Assembly: GCF_001685015.1 (NCBI RefSeq)
Contig: NZ_MAYT01000009.1
Location: 1-48,372, forward strand
Source: Pseudobacillus wudalianchiensis
Lineage (GTDB): Bacteria; Bacillota; Bacilli; Bacillales; Domibacillaceae
Direction: 5' to 3'
Length of the DNA stretch: 48,372 nt
In this document: in pieces, positions 17,081 through 25,564 of the stretch
Numbering within the stretch: the stretch's first letter is position 1
Layout of the letters: the number at the start of each line of letters is the position of its first letter
Program-made: the position numbers and the translations under genes
The notes under the pieces: model-generated
Seen by the model: only the letters and a program-made list of their open reading frames with translations
The model's database searches: none
What the model was told of the DNA's origin: nothing

Positions 17081-17974
17081 GTGTTAAGAAAATCACTATT
17101 AGGTTTTTTGTTCCTTTTTTTATTGGGGGCCAATGGCGTAGTGGGCTATGTTATCTATGATCATTTCACCAAAGACCGCCCCTCACTGTCCAATTTGGAT
17201 CAAGAAAGCATGGATGTTATAAACATGATCGCCAAAGCTACAGACGGCATCCGGAACGGGGCTCCGATCAGGAGCAAACGGGGGATCATGCCAAACAAGG
17301 ACTACGAAGCAATCATGGACTATCTGAATAAATACAATGTGCTCCTAGATGAGGATTCCAACCCTAAAGAATATGGGTACACAGAATCGGAACAGGCATT
17401 GGTGAATTATGTGGTAGGTCTTTTTGTCAGTTACGGACTGATGAATGAACAGTTTATCCTTGGCGACACACGGTTCGCTTCTTCCATCATGGATGGATTG
17501 TACGAAGACTTGGATAAAGCGACCCCTATTCTTTGGCTGGCATCACAAAAATCCCTGACTATGGATTATATCAAAGGGGAAGATGAATCGGACACGGAAG
17601 ATGTGATGAATGAATCAGAAAAGAAAGAACAAATGTCTGAATCTGAGGAAGAAGACATAGAACTACAAAAAACAGATGAGTCGGTAGGAAATGCGGACAC
17701 AATGAATGAGGATGTAACAGATGATCCTCACCTTCCCGCCAATCTTAGGCCAGAAGGTGACTTGGTGGGGAATCCAAACAGCCCATACGCTCTGACCATA
17801 GAGCAAAGAAAGGAATTGGAACAACTGGTGGAAAGTGAACTGGGGGCGGACTTTGTCTTTGACCCAAACAAAGAATATGATACCTCTGGCTGGCCCGACG
17901 CCATGATCGAGGCCTTGATGGCCGCGGATACGTTATACTATGACGCAAAGGGCATCCCATCCCCAAACAATTGA
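17081..17974 (+). CDS. Membrane-anchored acidic protein, unknown
   Basis: A 297-residue protein with one N-terminal hydrophobic anchor (FLFLFLLGANGVVGYVIYDH, about 9-28) and an otherwise soluble, presumably extracytoplasmic body. A helical domain (about 45-165) is followed by a very acidic, low-complexity linker (about 170-215, many Glu/Asp/Ser). The C-terminal part repeats the MIDYL/ALMAADTLYYD style of the first domain. It resembles an uncharacterised Bacillus family (possibly DUF6241, not verified). GTG start with GGGGAG upstream. It is monocistronic, with a terminator just after. No catalytic motif is visible. Confidence 0.65.
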   Translation: MLRKSLLGFLFLFLLGANGVVGYVIYDHFTKDRPSLSNLDQESMDVINMIAKATDGIRNGAPIRSKRGIMPNKDYEAIMDYLNKYNVLLDEDSNPKEYGYTESEQALVNYVVGLFVSYGLMNEQFILGDTRFASSIMDGLYEDLDKATPILWLASQKSLTMDYIKGEDESDTEDVMNESEKKEQMSESEEEDIELQKTDESVGNADTMNEDVTDDPHLPANLRPEGDLVGNPNSPYALTIEQRKELEQLVESELGADFVFDPNKEYDTSGWPDAMIEALMAADTLYYDAKGIPSPNN

Positions 17975-17991
17975 TGATAGGTTACTTATTT

Positions 17992-18024
17992 TAGGCCACT
18001 ATGAATCATAGTGACCTATTTTTT
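17992..18024 (+). terminator. Terminator after membrane-anchored protein gene
   Basis: TAGGCCACTATGA faces TCATAGTGACCTA (one mismatch) and is followed by a run of T. Confidence 0.7.
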
Positions 18025-18176
18025 CCTGTTCTTAAAAAATGGAATCATCCTTAACTAATACAACAGCAAAAAAAGTAGCACCAGGAACGCCAATTTAATA
18101 GATTAATTGTTTTTTACAGGACAGCTGGTTCAAAAATAGTAACAGTCTATTGTAAAACAATAAATTGTGTGAGACC

Positions 18177-18620
18177 TTACTCTATATCGACCTGTAAATG
18201 AATGATTAACCTTTCCGCTTCTGCTGAGTGGATTGGTTGACTAGCTAACATATTAAGAAGAACATAGCATTGTTCTCTTTCAACTCTCGTTAATCCTGGC
18301 CTAGAGGCAATATGTTGAATAACTCCAGCTGCATCACCAGAAATGCTTCTCCATGAATGCCATTCATTTTTTTTGGGTGCTGTAACATCTAAATCGCTTG
18401 GATTAGTAAGAATTCTTTGGATAAGTAAGTCAATGAGTTCAATAGCATCTTTTGACTTAATCATCTCTATTTTGTTTCGACTCATAGCAAAGACTAAAGT
18501 GTATACTTCTTGGCGCGAGCCTTCGACTACTACTCTTTTCATCATTTGATAAATCGACTGCCACCAAATCAAAAGATCACTCATTTTCATTTCTTTTTTA
18601 GGGTTTACTATCCAATGCAT
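18177..18620 (-). CDS. Hypothetical helical protein
   Basis: A 147-residue, mostly helical soluble protein I do not recognise. Segments include MSDLLIWWQSIYQMMKRVVV and WRSISGDAAGVIQHIASRPG. A stop codon lies just upstream of the ATG in the same frame, so the frame cannot extend. The true start could be the Met of MSDLL. It lies 67 nt after the beheaded reading frame at 18688-19119 on the same strand, and both may come from one former operon. Confidence 0.4.
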   Translation of the reverse strand: MHWIVNPKKEMKMSDLLIWWQSIYQMMKRVVVEGSRQEVYTLVFAMSRNKIEMIKSKDAIELIDLLIQRILTNPSDLDVTAPKKNEWHSWRSISGDAAGVIQHIASRPGLTRVEREQCYVLLNMLASQPIHSAEAERLIIHLQVDIE

Positions 18621-18687
18621 GGAAAAAAAACTAAATTTTTATCACAATAGTATTCACTCTCTTTGATCTCTTCCCAATACGAAGTAA

Positions 18688-19119
18688 TCAATTCCCATAT
18701 TCATAGGCCAGTGTAGAAGCAAAGGCAGCTTCTTTCAAACCGAATGCGACCCCAGTAAAAAAATCGACTAAATTCTGTTGGTCATTAAGTAATCGGAATT
18801 CCGAAAGTTCGGATGTAATATCATCGATCAGCTTCGCCGCTAATAGCCGTTCATTTTTATAATTGAGCCGCATCGCTCGGAATCCAACAAATTTCCCCAG
18901 ATTATTTAGAAAGTCCTCCGCAAAAGGAATCGAATCTTTTCTTAGTAATATCCTTATAATGCAGTCTAATTGAGAATCGGGAAAATACTTTAAAAGTCTG
19001 AGACTCCAGCTAAGAGCACTCCCTGTTGTATTATCTCCTAGAATGAGTTCTTCAAATAAATTATCTCTTTTCTTATCTGTTCGGAACCAATGCCATGCCC
19101 GAAATCCTAAGTAGTTTTG
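18688..19119 (-). pseudogene. C-terminal remnant of an unknown helical protein
   Basis: An uninterrupted 143-codon frame that begins immediately after the TAA of the M20 amidohydrolase gene, in the same frame, with no start signal. It reads NYLGFRAWHWFRTDKKRDNL, then LSWSLRLLKYFPDS, ending FASTLAYEYGN. It looks like the helical C-terminus of a longer protein whose front was lost when the amidohydrolase region became joined here. An internal ATG at 18873 could yield 61 residues but lacks a ribosome site. Family not recognised. Confidence 0.45.
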
Positions 19120-20301
19120 TTATTTTTCACCATGCAAATATTGAATCGTGGCTGCTGCTAATACTTTTGATGCGACAAGTATTGCACGTTCGTCAATTTT
19201 AAATTTGGGGTGATGATAAGGATAAACGATTTCATCCTCAGGATTGGCTGAACCGGTAAAGAAATAAGTACCTGGAATCTTTTGAGTATAATAAGCGAAG
19301 TCTTCAGCACCCATCATCGGTTCTAATTCTTTAATGTTCTTTTCATCAATTACTTCCTTAGCAGAATCAACTAATAATTTTGTAATGTCTGGGTGATTAT
19401 ATGTAGACGGATAACCACGAAGATAAGTATAAGTATAGGTTGACCTTGCAGCTTGGCACGTAGTTGAAGTGATTTCCTCGATTATTTTTTCCAAATCTGT
19501 ACGGATCTCTTCTTCAAAGGCTCGGACTTCCCCAGTTATTTTAGCCTCTCCATTTACAATATTCGTGGCTGTTCCAGAATGAAAAGATCCAACGGAAACG
19601 ACGGCGGATTTTAATGGATTTACGCGTCTGGACACAATATGCTGTAAATTGCAAACTAGCTGTGCCCCAACAACTAAAGCATCTTTCGTATGATGAGGTG
19701 CTTGTGCATGACCGCCTTTTCCCAAGACCTCAATATAAAATTCATCTGCACAAGACATAATATAGCCGCTCCGATAGCCAATTGTCCCTACTGGATAATC
19801 ATTTTCCATATGTGTCGCGAATATTACATCGACTCCGTCTAAACAACCGTCTTCAATCATCGCTTTTGCGCCGCCGGGAAGAACTTCTTCCGCATGCTGA
19901 TGAATAAACACAATGTTTCCCTTGAGTTGATCCCTTTTTTCAGTAAATACTTTGGCAAGACCCAAAGCAATAGCTGTATGTGCATCATGACCACATGCAT
20001 GCATAATACCAGAAATTTTTGACTGGAAAGGTAAATCCGTTTGCTCTTGTATAGGAAGTGCATCAAAGTCGGCTCGAATCGCAACGGTCTTTCCCGGATG
20101 CCCGCCTGTTAATTTAGCAACCACACCCCTTCCCCCTACTCCTGTCTTCACATCCAGACCTAATTCCTGTAGAAATTTCGAAATATATTTAGGGGTTTGA
20201 ACCTCCTGGAAAGATAGCTCTGGGTTCATATGCAATTCCCTGCGGATCTCTACCATTTTAGGATAGATCTCTTCTAAACGATTAAATAGTGTTTCTAGCA
20301 T
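19120..20301 (-). CDS. M20 family amidohydrolase (N-acyl-amino-acid type)
   Basis: A 393-residue M20D metallo-amidohydrolase, which removes acyl groups from amino acids or related amides using a dinuclear metal centre. Visible motifs are DFDALPIQEQTDLPFQS, HACGHDAHTAIALGLAK (metal ligands), the Glu pair in HQHAEEVLPGG and the His in ATHMEND. The C-terminal metal His lies in MMGAEDFAYYTQKIPG and YHHPKFKIDE. All key residues appear present. GGGGG lies 9 nt before the ATG at 20301. It is on the same strand as the PepD and YfcC genes but separated from them by a Tn3 remnant, so co-regulation is uncertain. Confidence 0.88.
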   Translation of the reverse strand: MLETLFNRLEEIYPKMVEIRRELHMNPELSFQEVQTPKYISKFLQELGLDVKTGVGGRGVVAKLTGGHPGKTVAIRADFDALPIQEQTDLPFQSKISGIMHACGHDAHTAIALGLAKVFTEKRDQLKGNIVFIHQHAEEVLPGGAKAMIEDGCLDGVDVIFATHMENDYPVGTIGYRSGYIMSCADEFYIEVLGKGGHAQAPHHTKDALVVGAQLVCNLQHIVSRRVNPLKSAVVSVGSFHSGTATNIVNGEAKITGEVRAFEEEIRTDLEKIIEEITSTTCQAARSTYTYTYLRGYPSTYNHPDITKLLVDSAKEVIDEKNIKELEPMMGAEDFAYYTQKIPGTYFFTGSANPEDEIVYPYHHPKFKIDERAILVASKVLAAATIQYLHGEK

Positions 20302-20480
20302 GTTCATCATCCCCCAAAAAATTATAGGTAAAAATAGCCCACATGGTGGGATACATCAATACATATTAATTTTAACTTTCTGAATATCGTTTCGAAATAA
20401 AATCGCTAACTCTATTCAATCACGCCCCAGGTGAAGATTATTAACTTGGAGCTTTCCTCGCCTGTGCTTTTAGTCGGTAG

Positions 20481-20600
20481 GATCCACTTATCCCTTATCT
20501 TACGGAACATATTAAACGATTTGGCGATTACATTATTGATTTAGAAGAACCACCTCAACCTTTAGTCAGAAAGCTAGGTTTAGAGTTTAAAATAGCTTAA
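20481..20600 (+). mobile_element. Tn3-family transposase C-terminal remnant
   Basis: The frame from 20481 reads DPLIPYLTEHIKRFGDYIID then LEEPPQPLVRKLGLEFKIA and a stop. The PYLTEHIKRFGDY block is typical of the extreme C-terminus of Tn3-family TnpA. A stop lies directly upstream (20478-20480) and nothing else of the transposase is present. The remaining parts of 20302-20831 contain no gene. Confidence 0.6.
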
Positions 20601-20601
20601 T

Positions 20602-20631
20602 GAGGGCTTTGTGCCCTCTCTCTATTTTTTT
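20602..20631 (+). terminator. Terminator after Tn3 TnpA remnant
   Basis: GAGGGC pairs with GCCCTC around a 5-nt loop and is followed by a T-rich tail. Confidence 0.7.
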
Positions 20632-20831
20632 ACATCTGTATGGCACTTTTTTACTTATCTTGGACTCACTCCATTACGGCACCAAAGGATGCGGCTGAGC
20701 ATTTATAGGTTGAGGAAGAGTACCGTACAGGAACTAGGCGGCTTATGTATGTGAATGACCGTCCGCCGGGCGAGATAGAAAAGAGTGGTACCTGTGTCAC
20801 CACCCAAAGTTTGTTTAAAATCGTAACATTC

Positions 20832-22301
20832 CTACCGATCAAAAAATTTCATTTCTTTTAATACGGAGAGGAAGTATTCCCAATTATTGATTGTTGAAGG
20901 TATGCTTAAGTGTTCATTTGGCGTATGAACATTATACATATCTGGTCCAATCGAAATCGCGTCTAATCCTGGGATTTTATCAATCAATATGCCGCACTCG
21001 ATCCCGGCATGCACGGCAATAATCTCAATATCTGTACCATGTTTCTCCTTAAATACCTTTTCAAATACTTTACGAATCTTTGAATCAGGATTATAGGGCC
21101 ACTCCGGATACTCACTATCAGTAAATAATTTGCATCCAAGAGTTTCTGCAATTAAGCGAGCCTTCTTGACTAAAGCATCCTTTAAACTTTTTATCGAACT
21201 TCTTGAATCACTTTCAAAATGCAGTTCTGTTTCAAATGTGGTAATTACCCCCAAATTGGTCGAACTTTCCACCAACCCCTCCATTTCCATACTCATACTT
21301 TGAATACCGTTTGGAATTAACATCAGCGAGGTAATGGCCTTCTGTTTTGTTTCCTCTGAAAAAACTTTAGAAAGGTCATGTTTCACGCTGTCTAGGCAAA
21401 TATGTACCTCCGGATCGGAGGTTTTTAGCTCATTTCGTAAAATATCATTCCATTCGTCTATTTTACTTTCTAATTTCTTAATACTATCCCTAGAAACTAA
21501 AATAATTGCATCTGTTTCACGGGGAATGGCATTCGTTGCTGATCCACCATTTATTTGCTGCAGAAAATAAGGGAATTCTCCTGATAGATCTTCTAATATT
21601 CTCCCCATGATCTTATTGGAATTGCCCCTTCCCTTATTAATTGAAATCCCGGAATGACCGCCTTTTAGTCCTCTAACACCAATACAATAAGCCGATACGT
21701 TCTTTGGAGCATCATCCCAAATGATTGGAAGGATCATTGTTGCCTTTATTCCGCCAGCACTGCTCACCAATAACTTATGATCTTCTTCTGAATCTAGATT
21801 AATCAGAATTTTACCTTCAAAGTCAGCAGGATTTAAAGCTAAAGCTCCCCCCATAGTCGTTTCTTCCTCGGTAGTGATGACAACCTCGAGGGATGGGTGA
21901 GGAACTTCCTTTGAATCCAACAATGCAAGGGCATAGGCCACTGCAATTCCATTGTCAGCCCCTAAAGTTGTATTCGTTGCATAAAGCATTTCTTCAATAA
22001 CTCTTAACTGAATGGGATCCTTTCTAAAATCATGAATGGTCCCCTTATTTTTTTCACAAACCATATCCATATGTCCTTGGATAATCACAGGTGGTACATT
22101 TTCATATCCTGGACTGGCTGGCTTTTTGATGATTACATTTAACGCTTCATCCTGTTTTACCTCTAAATTACGTTCTTTTCCAAACTGAACCAAATAATCA
22201 CTTATTGCTTTCTCGTTTCCAGAACATCTAGGAATCTTTGAAATTTCTGAAAAATAATGAAATACTGGATGCTGTATTAAATCTTCTAAACGATTATACA
22301 T
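20832..22301 (-). CDS. pepD: Aminoacyl-histidine dipeptidase (PepD, M20C)
   Basis: A 489-residue metallo-dipeptidase of the PepD (carnosine/Xaa-His dipeptidase) family. Metal and catalytic residues, counted from the ATG at 22301, are all present: His77 and Asp79 (QGHMDMVCEK), Asp116 (LGADNGI), Glu146/Glu147 (TTEEETT), Asp170 (INLDSEE) and His459 (HTPNEH). The lid motif GGHSG is present too. AAAGG lies 9 nt before the ATG. The gene starts 25 nt after the YfcC transporter gene, so they are probably co-transcribed: peptide uptake followed by cytoplasmic hydrolysis. A degenerate paralogue lies at 25487-27001. Confidence 0.9.
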   Translation of the reverse strand: MYNRLEDLIQHPVFHYFSEISKIPRCSGNEKAISDYLVQFGKERNLEVKQDEALNVIIKKPASPGYENVPPVIIQGHMDMVCEKNKGTIHDFRKDPIQLRVIEEMLYATNTTLGADNGIAVAYALALLDSKEVPHPSLEVVITTEEETTMGGALALNPADFEGKILINLDSEEDHKLLVSSAGGIKATMILPIIWDDAPKNVSAYCIGVRGLKGGHSGISINKGRGNSNKIMGRILEDLSGEFPYFLQQINGGSATNAIPRETDAIILVSRDSIKKLESKIDEWNDILRNELKTSDPEVHICLDSVKHDLSKVFSEETKQKAITSLMLIPNGIQSMSMEMEGLVESSTNLGVITTFETELHFESDSRSSIKSLKDALVKKARLIAETLGCKLFTDSEYPEWPYNPDSKIRKVFEKVFKEKHGTDIEIIAVHAGIECGILIDKIPGLDAISIGPDMYNVHTPNEHLSIPSTINNWEYFLSVLKEMKFFDR

Positions 22302-22325
22302 AGGAATCAACCTTTCAATTTAGAA

Positions 22326-23765
22326 TTACGGTCCATAATTAATCGCAACTGCGATGATGATAAAGATAATCTCCACGGCTATGATGGTAATAAAGAGCGG
22401 CCATAAAAATTTATACCAACGGTCAACAGGAATGCCGGCTATTCCACAGATTACCACAACAGTGGCAGGCCAAAGCATGTTTGCAAATCCGTCACCAAAC
22501 GAGAATGCGAGAACAGCAATTTGACGATTGATTCCGATAAGATCGGATAAAGGTGTCATAATCGGCATTGAAATCATTGCTGCAGCACTTCCAGATGGTA
22601 CAAAAAAATTAAGCATAGTTTGAACGATAATCATCCCGCTTGCTGCAGCGTAAGTAGGCAAATCCTTAATAGCATTGGCCATGTAATAGACCACAGTATC
22701 GATGATATGCCCATCTTCTAAAATGACGAGGATTGCATTTGCCATCCCAATAATAAGAGCGGCGTATACCATGTTCCTGCAGGCTTCTATAAAAGTATCT
22801 GCAATTTGTCCAAGAGATAATTTGTTTACTAAACCAATGACAATCATCATGATAATAAAAACACCTGATAATTCTGGTAGATACCATCCAAATTTAATTG
22901 TCCCTGTAACTAAGGTAATAATTGTACATGCAAACAAAACCAAACTGATTTTATGCGTAACGCTGAATTTCGTATCCGTAAGTCCACCTTGTAGAATACC
23001 TGAAAGAAAAGGGAATTCCACATCTTTTACAATACTCTTTTCAGGATTTGTTTTAACCATTTTCGCATAGCGCATAACGAAGAAAATCGAAATAGCCATA
23101 AAGACAATAAAAGCAATGATACGAAATACAATACCGGAAAAGAGCGGGATGCCTGCAATGCCCTGAGCAATTCCAACGGTAAAAGGGTTTGTAATGGCAG
23201 CTGCAAAACCGGTAGTGATACTGACGTAAACAATTGCAACACCAACCAAAGCATCGTAGCCAAGCGCAACGGTAATTCCCATCATAATTGGAATGTATCC
23301 ATAACTTTCTTCATACATCCCGAACCCTGCACCCATCGCTCCAAAGACAAGCATAAATACAGGAATAATCAGGCTCTCTTTTCCTTTCATTTTTCTAACT
23401 AGTGCGCCTATTCCGCTATTAAATACCCCTGTTTTTGTCAGGATAAAGATAAAACCATAAGCGAAAAAAAGATAAAAAATGATTTCCGCTCCATTCAGCA
23501 TCCCTTTTTGAATACTAATAAACATATTAAAAAATCCAACCGGTGATTGGTGAACAGGATGAAAGGAATCAGGTACAACTAATGATCTTTTTGTAACAGG
23601 ATCCTCCACCCGATCAAATTCACCTGCCGGAATGATATAGGTAAGAAGGGTGGTTAAGAGAATGATCAGTCCCATGAAGACATAACTATGTGGCATTTTA
23701 AGATTAAATTTCTTTTTGGTTACCTGTTTTTGTGGTTCCAATAAAATAGCTCTTTTCAAAATCAC
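22326..23765 (-). CDS. YfcC-family membrane transporter
   Basis: A 479-residue polytopic membrane protein with about 12 hydrophobic helices, of the YfcC / C4-dicarboxylate-type anaerobic carrier superfamily. Landmarks are PHSYVFMGLIILLTTLLTYI near the front, FGMYEESYGYIP and FFVPSGSAAAMISMPIM. These carriers move peptides, amino acids or dicarboxylates; here linkage to PepD suggests a dipeptide or amino acid substrate. The frame opens at GTG 23765, but a TTG a few codons later has better spacing from AGGGG. It is the first gene of the yfcC-pepD unit, divergent from a PucR-type regulator. Confidence 0.8.
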   Translation of the reverse strand: MILKRAILLEPQKQVTKKKFNLKMPHSYVFMGLIILLTTLLTYIIPAGEFDRVEDPVTKRSLVVPDSFHPVHQSPVGFFNMFISIQKGMLNGAEIIFYLFFAYGFIFILTKTGVFNSGIGALVRKMKGKESLIIPVFMLVFGAMGAGFGMYEESYGYIPIMMGITVALGYDALVGVAIVYVSITTGFAAAITNPFTVGIAQGIAGIPLFSGIVFRIIAFIVFMAISIFFVMRYAKMVKTNPEKSIVKDVEFPFLSGILQGGLTDTKFSVTHKISLVLFACTIITLVTGTIKFGWYLPELSGVFIIMMIVIGLVNKLSLGQIADTFIEACRNMVYAALIIGMANAILVILEDGHIIDTVVYYMANAIKDLPTYAAASGMIIVQTMLNFFVPSGSAAAMISMPIMTPLSDLIGINRQIAVLAFSFGDGFANMLWPATVVVICGIAGIPVDRWYKFLWPLFITIIAVEIIFIIIAVAINYGP

Positions 23766-23800
23766 TCAACCCCTATTAAACCAGAATGTTCAATAAATTA

Positions 23801-23821
23801 GTAACAAACGGAGTTTGTTAC
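23801..23821. promoter_or_regulatory. Perfect 21-bp palindrome, candidate operator
   Basis: GTAACAAAC-GGA-GTTTGTTAC is a perfect 9-bp inverted repeat with a 3-nt centre. It sits between the divergent yfcC-pepD unit and pucR-type gene, 36 nt from the yfcC start. A T-tract is lacking, so an operator for the regulator is more likely than a terminator. Confidence 0.45.
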
Positions 23822-23908
23822 CAAAAGTGAACGCTGGCTGTGATAAAATATAAATCATATACAAAGTGTCTAGTTAATAATATATTGTTTTAATTGGAGA
23901 TAATCATA

Positions 23909-25564
23909 ATGTCTGAACGAAAATTTACTGTTAGTGATCTTATTAAACGACCCCACTTCAACGAGGCGAAAGTTATCGCAGGTGTAAATGGTTTAAATCG
24001 CCTAGTAAAATGGGTTCATATTCTTGAAACTAATGAAAATCAAAACCTTGTTGATGGAAATGAAATAATTCTAACAACAGGCATGTTTTATAACGGCGAA
24101 TTAAATACTTGTTTATCTTTCCTTAATAAATTAATTTGGCAAAATGCTTCCGCCCTCTGTATAGAGATAGGGGCGAACTTTTCGTCAATTCCGGTAGAAA
24201 TGATTGAATTAGCAGAAAAACATAATTTTCCTCTAATTATTTTTACAAAAAAAGTTAAATTTGTAGAGATTACGCGTGATATCCATGCATTAATAATTAA
24301 TTCCAAAGCTAGGGCCTTAAAAGAATTAGAAACATTTCATAAAAAATTATCGCAGTTAAATCTTCAATCCAAAAGTATCAGTACCATTCTGCAGACTTTT
24401 CATCAAACGATTTCATTAAACGTAATCTATTATCCTATTGACAGTGACCCTATTTTTTTTCCACAGATAAATCCATCTGTTCAAAAAGAATGTTTAGAAA
24501 TATTTAAAATGCAAATAAAGAAATGTTCTATTGATTCTACAGAACAGGTGCAAGAAATAGTTGATACGGAAAACATCTTACTTTTTCAACCAGTCATTGC
24601 AATGGGGCGGCATTTCGCATACGTCGGTATATTGCTGGCTGAAACGGAAGTAGATGAATTTTTCCCTTTATCATTAGATTATACTGTCACTGCCATCGCC
24701 CAAAATTTATTACGTAGGCTATTCACCGAAGAGAGAAATTTTTACGAACAAAATGTTCTTTTAAACGATATTTTGAATAACCGAATCCAAGGGGAGGAGA
24801 TGCTTCGGACAAAACTTGGTTTAAATCCAAATGGTATACGTGATTTTTGCTTTTACTGTGGTGTAATGGAATTAGGGTTTCCAGGGCTATATACCAACTA
24901 TGATGATTTAGGCTCCATGCAACAAAGTATAGTTGTTATGACCCGAAATATGATGAAGCGCCATTCCTTTCAAACGGTTATTCTTCCCTTGGGGAACCGC
25001 GTGTACTTCCTTGTTTATCAAACGCAAATTGACCATAAACAATTGCCGCCTATACAGGAGCGTATTGGCGTGGCAATATTTCAATTAAGGAAAGCGATTA
25101 CAAATTTATTGGAGAATCAGAAAATCTTTATCGGGATAAGTAATCCGGCTCATTTACTAGCTCATGCATATCAAGGCTTTCAAGAAGCGAAGCAAGTTAT
25201 TGAAATTGCCAACATTACAAAATCCATATCGGATCCGTTTTATGAGAATATTGGAATTTTTCGTATCTTACTAAACATGAAAGATGAGCGAACTATCCCT
25301 TCATTCATCAATGATTATTTGGGCAAGGTTATCCATTACGACAAAGAGCATGGACAGCAGCTGCTTGAAACCCTCAAGGTATATCTAAATAATAATAGTT
25401 CGAAGCAGAAAACAGCCAAGGAGCTTTTTATCCATCGCCAAACCTTGTATTATCGTCTCGAAAAACTAGAAGAGTTACTGGGCGATTTAACCAATCCAGA
25501 GCGGCGGATCTGTATTGAACTTGCTTTGCGGGCCTATGAGCTCAATCGCATGAATTTCTTTTAA
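23909..25564 (+). CDS. PucR-family transcriptional regulator
   Basis: A 551-residue regulator with an N-terminal PucR ligand-sensing domain (FTVSDLIKRPHFNEAKVIAG ... VKWVHILETNENQ), a middle CdaR/GGDEF-like region and a C-terminal PucR-type HTH (SSKQKTAKELFIHRQTLYYR). Such proteins activate purine, amino acid or peptide catabolism genes in response to the nutrient. The ATG at 23909 follows GGAG at 9 nt; the frame upstream is non-initiating. It is divergent from the YfcC/PepD unit. Its last 78 nt overlap tail-to-tail with the PepD-like gene on the other strand. Confidence 0.88.
   Translation: MSERKFTVSDLIKRPHFNEAKVIAGVNGLNRLVKWVHILETNENQNLVDGNEIILTTGMFYNGELNTCLSFLNKLIWQNASALCIEIGANFSSIPVEMIELAEKHNFPLIIFTKKVKFVEITRDIHALIINSKARALKELETFHKKLSQLNLQSKSISTILQTFHQTISLNVIYYPIDSDPIFFPQINPSVQKECLEIFKMQIKKCSIDSTEQVQEIVDTENILLFQPVIAMGRHFAYVGILLAETEVDEFFPLSLDYTVTAIAQNLLRRLFTEERNFYEQNVLLNDILNNRIQGEEMLRTKLGLNPNGIRDFCFYCGVMELGFPGLYTNYDDLGSMQQSIVVMTRNMMKRHSFQTVILPLGNRVYFLVYQTQIDHKQLPPIQERIGVAIFQLRKAITNLLENQKIFIGISNPAHLLAHAYQGFQEAKQVIEIANITKSISDPFYENIGIFRILLNMKDERTIPSFINDYLGKVIHYDKEHGQQLLETLKVYLNNNSSKQKTAKELFIHRQTLYYRLEKLEELLGDLTNPERRICIELALRAYELNRMNFF

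Noticed and set aside
20640-20831. Possible Tn3 terminal repeat after the TnpA remnant
   Set aside because: No recognisable 38-bp Tn3-type end could be found, only a GGTACC...CACC palindrome-like stretch.
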